A DNA stretch of 64,000 nt, taken from NCBI RefSeq assembly GCF_950023065.1, contig NC_088679.1, positions 56,730,001 to 56,794,000 on the forward strand, read 5' to 3'. This document shows, piece by piece, positions 24,088-34,440 of this stretch. A program made the position numbers and the translations under genes. This DNA comes from Planococcus citri. Its lineage: Eukaryota; Arthropoda; Insecta; Hemiptera; Pseudococcidae. Every line of letters begins with the position of its first letter. The stretch's first letter is position 1. The notes under the pieces were generated by a model. The model ran no database searches, was not told the origin of the DNA, and worked only from the letters and a program-made list of their open reading frames with translations.

Positions 24088-24497
24088 TGTGCTCATTTTT
24101 TTGATTTTTTTCTGATTTTTTCATTATTTCAACTTTTAAATCGACCTGGAGGTGAAACAAAGCGTTCTACGAGAAAAATACATCGAGCAAAGTTGTAGAG
24201 AATTAAATTTCCAAAAACCTATAAGAGGTTTATTTTTCTCCAAAATGCATAGTTTTTCCGTTTTTCTCAAAAAACAAAAACCTCATGATGATTACCATAA
24301 AATTTCTGTTTTTTGAGAAAAACGGAAAAACTATGCATTTAGGAGAAAAATAAACCTCTTATAGGTTTTTGGAAATTTAATTCTCTACAACTTTGCTCGA
24401 TATATTTTTCTCGTAGAACGCTTTGTTTCGCCTCCAGATCGATTTCAAAATTGAAATAATGAAAAAATAAAATAAAAAATTGAAAAAATGAGCGCAA
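24088..24497. repeat. Near-perfect long hairpin element
   Basis: The arm 24088-24283 and the arm 24300-24497 are almost exact reverse complements (for example GTTGTAGAGAATTAAATTTC and GAAATTTAATTCTCTACAAC), with a central spacer of only a few tens of bases. The low divergence between arms points to a recent origin or active correction. The end words are GTGCTCATTTTTTT and AAAAAATGAGCGC. Transcribed, it would form a double-stranded RNA of about 190 base pairs. Confidence 0.75.
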
Positions 24498-25214
24498 TCA
24501 CGACTGAGCCCCCTGTATCAATGTAAATAACCATTTTACCCAGTGATATTCACACAAGACAGGCAAGAAACGTAATCCAAGACTATGTTTAGCTCAGTTT
24601 AGCCGGAGAACCTGATTAGAACGCAAGCGCTTCCGCTAAACGAGCAGAACTGGACTGAAAACTTTAACCCCCCATAACTCAAAAACTTATTTTCGGCTCG
24701 AAGGTCGATTTTGTCGCGTCGCGTCACATATGTTGAAATCAGCTGATTCATCATCCTTGGATTAATAATCTGATTTCAAGGTTATGAGTGAAGAACTTCC
24801 AGATTGTTCGTTGACTGGAATGAACAGTAATTTCTATAGGGACAATCCCAACAAAAAACAAAAAGTTCAAATCTGTCCCAAAGTATTGACAAGAGTAAAA
24901 GGTACGTACCCAACCTACACATATTGTAATTCTTCGAATCACAAATTTTGGTATAAATGTTCTTGAATGTATTTTGTTTTTTTTTTTCATTTTAATGATT
25001 GACATTAGATCTTACTATTAAGGATGCGGTACGTAGAAAGCTCAACAATAGCAGAATGAAAAATCCTTGATTAGCTGTTTTAAACAAAACGTCTTTTTCT
25101 TTATTAGTAGGTACCTAGGTATTTTATTTTTTATTTTATTTTATTTTTTTTTTGGTTGAAATTATTGTGAATCCATCGTCGAAGTAAATTTAATAGATGA
25201 TAATTTTTCTTTGA

Positions 25215-25400
25215 ATACCTATTACTAGTACCTAATAAATACTAGTAGTGAAACTTATTACTGGTACCTAATAAATACTAGTATAGTGAAACCTATTACT
25301 AGTACCTAATAAAAACTAGCAGTGAAACTTATTACTAGTACCCACCTAATAAATATTAGTAGTGAAACTTATACCTAATAAATACTAGTAGTGAATTGGA
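25215..25400. repeat. Minisatellite, about 45-bp unit
   Basis: Units built on TACTAGTACCTAATAAATA and ACTAGTAGTGAAACTTAT repeat about four times with small changes. An inverted partner, TTCCAATTCACTACTAGTAT, follows near 25516. No gene. Confidence 0.65.
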
Positions 25401-25730
25401 ACATCAACTTCTACTCAAATGGCCCCTACCAGTAGTTTTTTACTTCTAGTGAGTGGCACTGTTCCAGAGGCATAACACTGCTAGTAATCATTATTTTACT
25501 AGTGCTAAAAAGTGTTCCAATTCACTACTAGTATTCTTTTGGTATTTTTTTTGCGCTCAACTAGTAGGTTTGTTTAGGTTCATTCGAGCGCTCTCAATTT
25601 TCAGCAAAACTGAAAATAATTTTCAGTTTTGCTGAATATCAAAAGTAAAGGTATCTCCACACTAAACAACATAGAAAAATCACATAATTTTGGTAATATA
25701 ACAGCAGAAATCGGTATGGTAAACACTATA

Positions 25731-26526
25731 GGGTGGGCCGTCTTTGACTTTTTTTAGAAATTTGGTGAGGGGGTGCTAAAAAGTTGTGAGGCGACCTCAA
25801 AAGACTGTAGGAAAAATTTGGGGCCCCAGACTTCACCCAGCACTTAGCAACCGGGGTTCAAAATTTTAAAATTTGAAAAAAAAAAAATTTTGATTTTTTT
25901 GAATGGTTATTGATCGCATTATGTCTATTGAGTTGTAAAAAGCCATTTTCAATCGGTTTTTTCACTTTATTGGAGATTTTATCTCGCTTTTAAAGTAGGC
26001 AAAAATAGCCATTTTCAAGATATTTCGCGATTCGTTTTGATTTTTACAAATTTGTTATTCATTTGAAGCCTATTAGTACTCATCCCCCTCCCTCCCCCCT
26101 CCCTCCCACCACCTCCAGAGATTCTCAATTAGCGCATAATTTTGTTTTAACATGGGGTCATTTCAAGTCAAATAGTGACAAAAGGCACCCTAGACTTCAA
26201 AATGAATAACAAATTTGTAAAAATCAAAACGAATCGCGAAAGAAAATGGCTGTTTTTGCATACTTAAAAAGTGAGATAAAATCTCCAATAAAGTGAAAAA
26301 ACCGATTGAAAATGACTTTTTACAACTCAATACACATAATGCAACCAATAACCATAAAAAAATCAAAAAATTTTTTTTGAAAATTTCAAAATTTTGAACT
26401 TTGGTTGCAAAGTGCTGGGTGAAGTCTGCGGCCCCAAATTTTTCCTACAGTCTTTTGAAGTCACCCCACAACTTTTTAGCACCCCCTCACCAAATTTCCA
26501 AAAAAAAAGTCAAAGACGGACCACCC
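25731..26526. repeat. TA-flanked foldback element with GGGTGG ends
   Basis: Arms of about 380 bases face each other across a C-rich centre (CCCCCTCCCTCCCCCC near 26090). The left end is TA|GGGTGGGCCGTCTTTGAC, and the right end is GTCAAAGACGGACCACCC|TA. Inner words such as GGTGAGGGGGTGCTAAAAAG and the 'TTCACCCAGCACTT' word are inverted in the right arm. TA flanks suggest a Tc1/mariner-like target choice. The apparent ORF at 26394 is arm sequence. Confidence 0.75.
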
Positions 26527-27767
26527 TAATAAATACGCATATTACATATTATTTCATTTCAAATCTAATAAATAAATGGCAGATATTTTTGTATGTACTT
26601 TTCTACATTAATAAATAATGTAGAAATGTTTACTGTTTACTTGTTTTAAAATACTATACGCAAAAATGGAAGACATATTCGCTCAATTTATTACTGAAGA
26701 AGAAGTGGAAGTGACACACACACAAAAAATTATTTCAAATGGGATGAGCCCCAAGAAAAACTTCTGTTGGAATTGTATTCGACAAACTATGGACCCTTCG
26801 GACCAAAAAAAAAGTTCAAGTCAAAAGAAAAATTCTAACGTTCTTCACTGATGAGATAAATAAATTTGAATATAATTTCAGTGTCATTCAAGTAAGTAAT
26901 TTATTTTATTTATTTATATCTTTGTGTACTATCTGTATGTAGATGTACAAGTAGGTCACTCATTGTCCCCCCACCTACAAGGTTCGAAACAAAATTCAAA
27001 ATTTTGAGGCAAAATATAAGTTTCCCCCGTTTTAGAAATTATATCTTCCGATGTAGTGGCTTAATTAATGTGAAATACAGAAAACATTTTCAAAATATGT
27101 ACTTGTTTATGAGTATTTTACCAAGATAATAAAATGTAAAAATTGCGTCGCGTTTAGATCGCGTAATTACTCGTAATTACGCCTCTGTTTACGTTTCTTT
27201 GTCAAAATTATTTGGCTATGTTTGTTTAGAAGCTAGTTGATAGTTTTTCTCATCGAATTTGAAAGCTTTAGAATTTATTATTCGTTTGTCGTTCGTTCGT
27301 TATTATGAGCTATGGAATCTTCTTCGTTTTTATTACGCAAAAATTATGTTGAATAAATGTCAAAAAATGATCGTTGCGTTTATTCATCCTACAGTACTTA
27401 TACTACGAATTTACCCAAAAAATAGCGAAAATTTATTGCAGTATGACTTCTCGTTACATAAAAACACATGGCTGCGCTATAAGTTCTTATGGGAGATCGT
27501 ACCAGAAATCATTGGCAGTTATTTGATCGAAAGTTTTCAACTTTCGATCAAAGAACCTTGTTTGTTGCCATTCTTTTGACAATTTTCGTAACGTTAACAT
27601 AGTTCAGCATTATTTAAGCTGTTGACCATCGAGTTCATTAAACTCATCGTTGTTTATTTATTTTCTTTTGTTTTTTTGTGATTTTTTACGACGAAAAATG
27701 TTGTAAATAAAAGTTGTAAATATTTTTTTGACGAATTCTTCGATTGATTTATTAATTCAACTACCAC
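26527..27767. other. Stretch without an assignable gene
   Basis: An open frame at 26666-26851 begins MEDIFAQFITEEEVEVTH and is followed near 26880 by an acceptor-like TTTCAG and a donor-like GTAAGT. It could be an exon or a gene relic, but nothing downstream continues it and no family is recognised. A 106-codon frame at 27259-27579 is Leu/Phe/Tyr-rich with no domain and contains a small hairpin at 27524-27555 (GATCGAAAGTT / AACTTTCGATC). Confidence 0.3.
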
Positions 27768-27925
27768 AATCCACGAATATGTTGGTTTATCCTAACATGG
27801 TGGCAGGAGCCTGGTTTTCGAGTTTAATCGGAGGTACTCGAAGTTCATTTGGTTTCCTTACCAAAGAAGGCGAAAGTATCAACGACCACGATCCACGAAT
27901 ATATTGGTTTATCCTAACACAAAGA
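27768..27925 (+). other. Possible LTR end and primer-binding site
   Basis: The word TGGTTTATCCTAACA occurs twice (near 27785 and 27903), each time within a longer shared stretch that also has ATCCACGAATAT. The first copy is followed by TGGTGGCAGGAGCC, which has the form of an LTR end (..CA) plus a TGG-starting tRNA primer site. No gag or pol frame follows convincingly, so this would be a small relic. Confidence 0.3.
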
Positions 27926-28015
27926 CTAGAGCGAAAAAACTACGAATTTTTTGAAAATTCTCTCGATTTCTTCAAGGATTTACATTTTTCCTTCCAAGGG
28001 CATCTCCAGAGCTAA

Positions 28016-29814
28016 AAATTTTCTAGCTGACTTGCAATTCAAAATGAAATGACCGAGTGACAAAAAGATAAGGTACTTTTGTAAACTTCAAACCAAAATG
28101 TCTTTCCCCGTCTCTGTGGCATTTAATCCCCACCCCCTTTGCTTGCTTCCGATTATTAGCGGTAAAACGATAAATTGACGATCATTTAATTCGATATTTG
28201 ATTAACGCGGATACGATCAACACCGTTGTGTAATTCCACTTACACGCAGTTACAATATTTATCATTCACAATGGTCCGACAACAATAGCCAAAATAATAT
28301 AATAATACTCTTTTACAATGGTAGATACAAAAAGACGTAGCCAACTCGTCGAAGGGTTAAAGACACTCGGGAAAAAGGTGACGAATACAAGAGGATAGGA
28401 CGTCGTTCGACCACCATACTCTTGTCACAGTAGCCGGAAGAAGAATATATACGCGCTTTATAATAAATAAAAAAATCATATCCTGTATAATGGAACCTCT
28501 AAACGCTGCACACATCGCTGGGCACCAATGGAACATCGTCGCGTTTTTTAAAAACTCATAAATTTACCATTTAATGTTTACATTTATCTTTCATTATGAA
28601 GAATTAAAAAAATAACATAAAAAAAAGGAGAGAAAGAAACTCGAATACCTACTGTAGTACATACAACACTACAATGAAATGGTTTAAAAGTTTTTAGTGC
28701 TGTACACTGTACGTAAGATAACGTGTATAAATTCTTACTAATATGGTATCCTTTTCAATTTAAATGTGCTGGAAATACGAGATCGAGTGATTTGTTTGGT
28801 ACATAGCATTACACTACGCGAGTATTTATCTACTTATATGTAAAATGTGCAACCCATTCGAATACCTTTGCTGTACACAACAGCAACAACAAGAAGAAGA
28901 AGACAGGGATGAAAAATGCTCGAAAAATATTACGGCGACGTTAAAGCGCATAAAAAGAGCTACTCGAAGCGAGCAAAATAGTGTACTCTCTTATATAAGA
29001 ATAATAGTGTTAAATTGTTGAAAAATGCAACAAGACGGTACACAACAGCCAAGTGCAGTTTAATTAATTGACCGATAATATCTTGATAAATGCTTCTGTT
29101 CAATGACTCGCAGAGAGCATCGAAGAGTCTATGAAGTGAACAGAGCAGGAGCGGCAGCCAGCATGATTTCTAAAGCGCGTATACTCGTTTGATAATAGTA
29201 CCTTTGGGTATTGTCCATTATTTTTCCATACGACTTGTTTATTTAGTCGACTTTTTGCCGACATGGTAACGGAGGCGAGTAGAGGATGAACGGCGACGAG
29301 CGATTGCCTCGTGTGTACGAATAGCATTCAATTTACGAAAAAAAAACTGGTTTACATGTACAAGTGTCACATTAATTGAACATCTTTTAATTTAGAGGAA
29401 AATTTGTCAAAACGAATTAAATTCAATTCGATTTGTATCAACCTTTGTTCGTAGCTATCGAGTTAATCGATTCGAATGATTTTTCACACTAGAATTACCA
29501 CGTGTTTGAGTCAGCTAAGATGTTATAGATTATAGGAGAGGAGGGGAGATTTGAAGTGGCACAACCTACCAGTGGTTTTGACAGGAAAATCCATCCATAA
29601 ATTGAAGACGAATCCTTTTTATGGAGATTTTAAAATTTATTAAAATGATAAAAGTCGAAGAAGGTAATCGATACAAAATTATTTACAACTCATTTACATT
29701 TCAAAAATAGGGAAACTCGATCATCTGTAGGTAGGTACTAGGTACTCACAATTTTCAGTTCGATATTGTCTACGAAAGAGCATGATCTAAAACACCCAAA
29801 ACCAAATTTTCAGT
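28016..29814. other. Intergenic stretch, no gene recognised
   Basis: No coding frame with a family match, no inverted repeats and no RNA gene were found. The frames present are short and unlike known proteins. Confidence 0.35.
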
Positions 29815-30490
29815 TGTCCAACTTCATTTTTCGATTTTTGGCGAACGTTTGAAAATTTAAAATTGACTATTTTTGGTGATTTATGCGTTTTTTTTAAAAA
29901 AAAAAAAAGTAGTCTACGCACTTGATCAGTAAAAATGATCAAAATAAGTCCTAAAAAATATGATATTATTTCCCCAAATCCAAATTTCACCATTTTCAGC
30001 CATCCAGGAGCTTCCAGCGCGATTTTTCAATTTCTCCAGGATTTTGAATTTACTGTCCAGAAGGCGTGAATATGTAGTGTGGCATCTAAAATAAATCGAG
30101 TTGTGAGTTATACTTGACCTGCTTAACGAGTTCGTTCACATTTGAGACGATTTTGAGAGGGATATCTCAAGAGTGGGTTCATGATCAAATTTTTACATAA
30201 GGAAAATGGTCAAAAATCAAAAATTTCCCTGGTCGAAGAAATTTTTGAAATGTGCGCGAATCGCTGGTCAAAATTCTTCAGAAATTGAAAATTGCACTGG
30301 AGACTTCAAAATGGCTGGAAATGGTGAAATTTAGATTTGGAGAATTTATATCATTTTTAGGACTTATTTTAATCATTTTTATTGATCAAATAGGGACTTA
30401 CGTATTTTTTTTTTTTTTTTAACACCAATCACTAAAAACAGTCAATTTTGAATTTTCAAGCGTTCGCCAAAAATTGAAAAATGAAGAAAA
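29815..30490. repeat. Foldback element with about 245-bp arms
   Basis: The left arm (29815-30063) is inverted at 30240-30490: TTTTTCGATTTTTGGCGAAC pairs with GTTCGCCAAAAATTGAAAAA, and CCAAATTTCACCATTTTCA pairs with the complement near 30320. Between lies about 180 bases of unique sequence. Arms differ at many places and the T/A runs vary, so the element is old. Confidence 0.65.
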
Positions 30491-30731
30491 TTGAATTCCT
30501 TTCAGTACCCAAACCAACGTTGTTCTTAGAATGCAGATGGACCCAGAAGTTCCAGACCGTTGAGAGAAAAATGTTCTCTGCATCTAAAAACCTTAATCGT
30601 ACAAATTATTGGCGACGAATATGTTTTCTGTTTATTTAAAATATCCTAAAATATTATTTTACGTTTCACTCTTGTTGTTCACATCTCAAGTTCGAATATA
30701 CGTTTTCCTCGAAAGCTTACCCTTTTTCTAA

Positions 30732-30990
30732 TGGTAGCAGTCGCGTGAATCACGATTCATTGTTATTTATTTATTCTTTTTAAAAGTTTTTGCGATAATG
30801 GCAGACATGCCACATTTAGGTGAAGGTGATGATTTTGGTTTAGGGCTATCTGACTCTGAAGAAGAGAAATAATGTTACAGTCTGAAGATTCGAGTGATAC
30901 AGAAAATTCAAACTCGGAAGAAAAAGATGACGATAAAGAAAATAATAAAAAAGATAGGTACGACCAATTCTAAAAATAATTCGAAACGTC
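30732..30990 (+). pseudogene. LTR-retrotransposon 5' relic A (primer-site motif and short acidic frame)
   Basis: TGGTAGCAG at about 30734 has the form of a tRNA primer-binding site, and the same nine bases recur at 31220 in a like setting. A frame opening at ATG 30798 reads MADMPHLGEGDDFGLGLSDS and goes on acidic and Ser-rich, crossing a TAA at about 30870 and frame changes. This resembles the disordered start of a gag protein. Downstream, a GGGGGGGGGG run near 31032 interrupts it. Confidence 0.35.
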
Positions 30991-31219
30991 CTACAAAGGA
31001 ACAATCACGTTCAAGGTCAAGTTCTGTGAGAGGGGGGGGGGTGTCACGGATTCGCGATCCTATTTATATTTGCCTATGCTAATATTCGGCTATTATGTCC
31101 GTTATCTTAAGTATTCAAAACGATTTGTTATTGTTTTCATTGTGAAATAAACTGAGATACGAAAAGGTTTGTTTTTAGAAGCGATAATAAATCGCCCTGT
31201 TCGTTTCCTCCTTTTCGTT

Positions 31220-31605
31220 ATGGTAGCAGAATTGGTCCGAATTCGTTGGAAAAATCCGATATGCCCGAAACCAACGAAAATACTGAAAAACTGAAAGCTT
31301 TGTCTACAAGAAAATCCAAACTCAGATCTTTGCTTACCAGAGGCGTGTCGTGTCGTATGTGAATGAAAAGCTTGCTACAGCCAACTACAATGAAGTAAAA
31401 GTTGAATTAACTATGGTAGAAGATATCTACAAAATTTATCTCGCTTTCCTAGATGAATTTGATAGATGATAACTTTGAAGTTCCTGATCTCGATCCATTC
31501 ATTGAGAAATTTGAACAAGATTACATAACAATAAAAAGTAAATTAGAAAATACAATAATTGAAAAACTTTTCAACAGTTATACTATTCCAGGTTTTAAAT
31601 TTTTT
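31220..31605 (+). pseudogene. LTR-retrotransposon 5' relic B (gag N-terminus-like)
   Basis: After a second TGGTAGCAG motif (31220), interrupted frames read SLEKSDMPETNENTEKLKAL, then RKSKLRSLLTR, YVNEKLATANYNEVKVELTM and FEQDYITIKSKLENTI. The order of 'LkaL..Rks.l..lltR' and a later helical 'e...Y..i...l' fits the N-terminal gag segment of BEL/Pao-type elements. Several frame changes and a TGA near 31468 show it is dead. Family assignment is tentative. Confidence 0.4.
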
Positions 31606-31904
31606 ATGGCTTAGTCTAGATGCTAATTAGATACAAACCTGCATTAGGGTGGATACCCCCCCCCCAAGGCGGCAGATTTCAATTTGATTGTGAACTTCCA
31701 AACCAAAGATGACAATTTTCAAGAGAAGTGTTAATTTCACCCTTTTTGGAGAGGTTAGGGGTGACTTAGCGATTTGAAAATTTTGTCAGGAATGGTTTGG
31801 ACCACAAGAACCAATTTCTACTGATTAATTTCGAATCCCAGATGGGGACTGATTCGCTATTTTCAACCTGATATGCCCTTACGGCTGTTCATTCAATTAG
31901 ATCA

Positions 31905-32157
31905 AATTGAAGCATACGTTTCCAAAACGCACTAAGTCCATTTTCAAAGATTCTGAGGTTGCAAGGCCATCTAGCATAAAGTTGCAGCTCAAAATGGCTG
32001 ATTTTTTGATATGTTGTGCCCAAGGGTCTTGACTACAACATATAAAAAAATCCGCTAATTTGGGTCATTTCTACGTTTCCAAATCGTACTAAGTACCATG
32101 AATTTCTTATCATAATTTTTTTGGACGTAGTGCGTTTTGGAAACGTATGCTTCAATT
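31905..32157. repeat. Foldback with 36-bp arms
   Basis: Bases 31905-31940 (core GCATACGTTTCCAAAACGCA) are inverted at 32122-32157 (core TGCGTTTTGGAAACGTATGC) with about two differences. It lies between two gag relics and probably interrupted one of them. Confidence 0.6.
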
Positions 32158-32279
32158 ATAGTCTTAATTTTTTCATTTGAAATGGACCTTTGAATTTTCA
32201 AAAATCATTTTGAGATACTGTCATGCAGATATTTTTCAGAAATGGGAAACGTGGTCTTCTGTTGGGTGCAAATTGTGTC

Positions 32280-32737
32280 CCCAAATTCTATCAGGTAAAG
32301 TTGGTGTTAGTTCCACTAATTGTAAGTGGTTATATAAACTAGAGGAGTTAGCAGCAGTATATGATTGGTCCGAGCACTAGAAGAAATTTGTTTTTCAAAC
32401 AAAGTTAGCTGGTTATGCTAAGGACTGGTACACAACTCTTCCATCATATGATTTATCATGGAAAGAATGGAAACGCGAATTAATAGCCATGTTCCCAGAC
32501 ACCAAAGATTTTGCCACCCAGTTAGAAAATATTATGATGAATTGTAAGAAATTAGATAATGAAACTTGGTATCAATATTACTTTGGTAAGTTACAGTTAA
32601 TTTGCAAGTGCAAAATCAAAGGTGAGGAAGCGGTATCCTGTCTTATCCACAGCATTCACAATAAGATTGTAAAGAAAATGTGGAAAGCTGAAAGCTCTCG
32701 ACAAAGAGGCCCAACATCTCAAATAAACCGATTATAA
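32280..32737 (+). pseudogene. Ty3/Gypsy-type gag remnant
   Basis: One frame from about 32300 to the TAA at 32735-32737, with a single in-frame TAG at 32378, encodes a capsid-like segment: WLYKLEELAAVYDWS, then KLAGYAKDWYTTLPSYDLSW, then KEWKRELIAMFPD. This is the gypsy gag pattern in which 'L.g.A..Wy..l' is followed by 'sW.e....l...F'. The rest, QLENIMMNCKKLDNETWYQY, fits the helical part that follows. The N-terminal start, the CCHC knuckle and all of pol are missing. Confidence 0.65.
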
Positions 32738-33189
32738 GTAACATTCGACTTGTTATCTACATACATCATGACACTTGAATGCTACTCATCATTCTAAACC
32801 TGTTACTGAGATATCAAACTCATCATTCTATCTTGATTATTTGTTTTTATTCTCTTTATTCTATACCCAAGCTATAATTGTTGTATAAATTGTAACCTAA
32901 GTATTCATTTTATTATTATTATTTTTTCTTTTTAATGTTTTCAATGTTTAAAACGTAATATGGTGTTATATTGTCGAATTTATAAGGTTTTTCTCCTCGG
33001 GGTTTTCTCCCAGCATTTATCTGTATTTATCATCGCATTTTGTATTATCAATATGTTAAGTTGTCTAGTTGATTATTAACCCCCCCCCCTCCTGCAAAAC
33101 TGATTGTTCAGCAAATATTGAATAATATAACATTTAAAACAAAACAAAAAACAACACAAAAAAAGAGCTACCCCAACACTCTACAGCAA

Positions 33190-34440
33190 TGACCATGCTA
33201 ATTTCGATGTGAATGTCGACCTATCTAAATCCATCCCTTTTGGATGCCACATGTCGATGTGAATTCTGACCCTATGTCGAGCCAATTGTCAACCAATGCT
33301 GATCCGAATTTATGTCAACAATTTGCTCTACACAGGGTCAAAATTTACATCGACATATAGGATCCGAATATAACGAATGTGGATGGATCGACATTGACAT
33401 CAAAATTTACATCAACCTCCTGCTACATAAAGTTATGAAATTTTAGCTTCAAAATTGAAAATTTTTTTCCAAAAATGATTTCTCTTAGGTAGCCATTGCT
33501 CCTGCTGAAAGCAGCATCGACACGGAGGCCACCTCTGAGAAGTACAGACAGGAAGTCTGTACAATCTAGAAGTGGATCATTAAAGTCTTTATATTGAGAA
33601 AGGTGCAATACTTTATCTAAGAGTACTAAACTAATACATTTTCATGTCGACAACATGTCAATGTTAATGTTGATGTGAAATTCTACATCAACAATTACAT
33701 CCACACAGGGCTTTTAAATTACCGTAATTTATTCGGTGGTAAAATAAGGCGGTAAAATATGGTAAAATACGGTATTTTACTAATTTGGATATGAAGAATT
33801 GAAGAGTTATTTTTTGTAGTTTGACTTCAAAGTTCTGAACTTTTGACCTGCCTCTGAAGTAAATTTTCATCTGTTTTAGGTGTTATTAAAGATTATAGGA
33901 AATTTTCCATGGACATTTTTTGGAAATTTATGGGGAAAATTTTTGGTAACTTTCAAATCATTAATTTCCATGGAAGTTTGAAAATTTGTGAAGGAAAGTT
34001 GGGAAAAAAGTGTTAATTTGGCTTTTTGGTAAATTATGGTAAAATACGGTATGTAATAAACTTTTGGTAAAATACGGTAAAATACTGCCATAATTTACCA
34101 ACATAAATTACCTCACAGCCCTACATCCACAATATCAACGTAATTTCCCAAATTTGAGAAATCTTTGAAACTTTTGCCGATGATGCTGTTGATGTACTTG
34201 TGAACAATCAACTTTCACATCGACAACTCCAAACTAGGAAAAAGTGAATATTTTTATCAATGTCATTAAAAATTTGTTTTTCTCTTTAAACAAGATAATA
34301 TTTTTTAATGTTTACCAAACTTTCAAACACTAAAACAGAAATTTCAATTAAGTATGAAAAATTGGTCGACATAGTCGTAGAAGCAAATTTCGAGCATCGA
34401 AATTAACATCAACATGTCGAGATGGTATGTCGAAGTATCA
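33190..34440. repeat. Element built of TCGATGTGAAT-type words, interrupted by inserts
   Basis: Variants of GTCGACAT, ATGTCGATGTGAA and TTACATCAAC occur in both orientations at 33200-33420, 33640-33695 and 34120-34440. They look like subterminal repeats of one DNA transposon whose body has been split by a hAT-like insert (33705-34122). Exact ends were not fixed. Confidence 0.5.
33705..34122. mobile_element. hAT-like MITE with 8-bp target duplication
   Basis: ACATCCAC stands on both sides of the insert (33697-33704 and 34123-34130). Its ends are ACAGGGCTTTTAAATTACC and, reverse-complemented from the right, AGGGCTGTGAGGTAATTTA. The CAGGGCT-like start and an 8-bp duplication are hallmarks of hAT transposons. 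Inside, GGTAAAATACGGTA-type words repeat near both ends. No transposase. The two ends are not perfectly in register (two extra bases at the left), so the boundary is approximate. Confidence 0.55.

Noticed and set aside
24784..24966. 60-codon ORF with several Cys and Asn
   Set aside because: Too short, no zinc-binding spacing and no supporting exons.
25215..25400. Regular repeats considered as a CRISPR array
   Set aside because: Units are contiguous and variable without unique spacers, and the DNA is eukaryotic; it is a minisatellite.
27259..27579. 106-codon ORF rich in Leu, Phe and Tyr
   Set aside because: No recognisable domain, no splice sites in register, and it contains a small hairpin; more likely chance.
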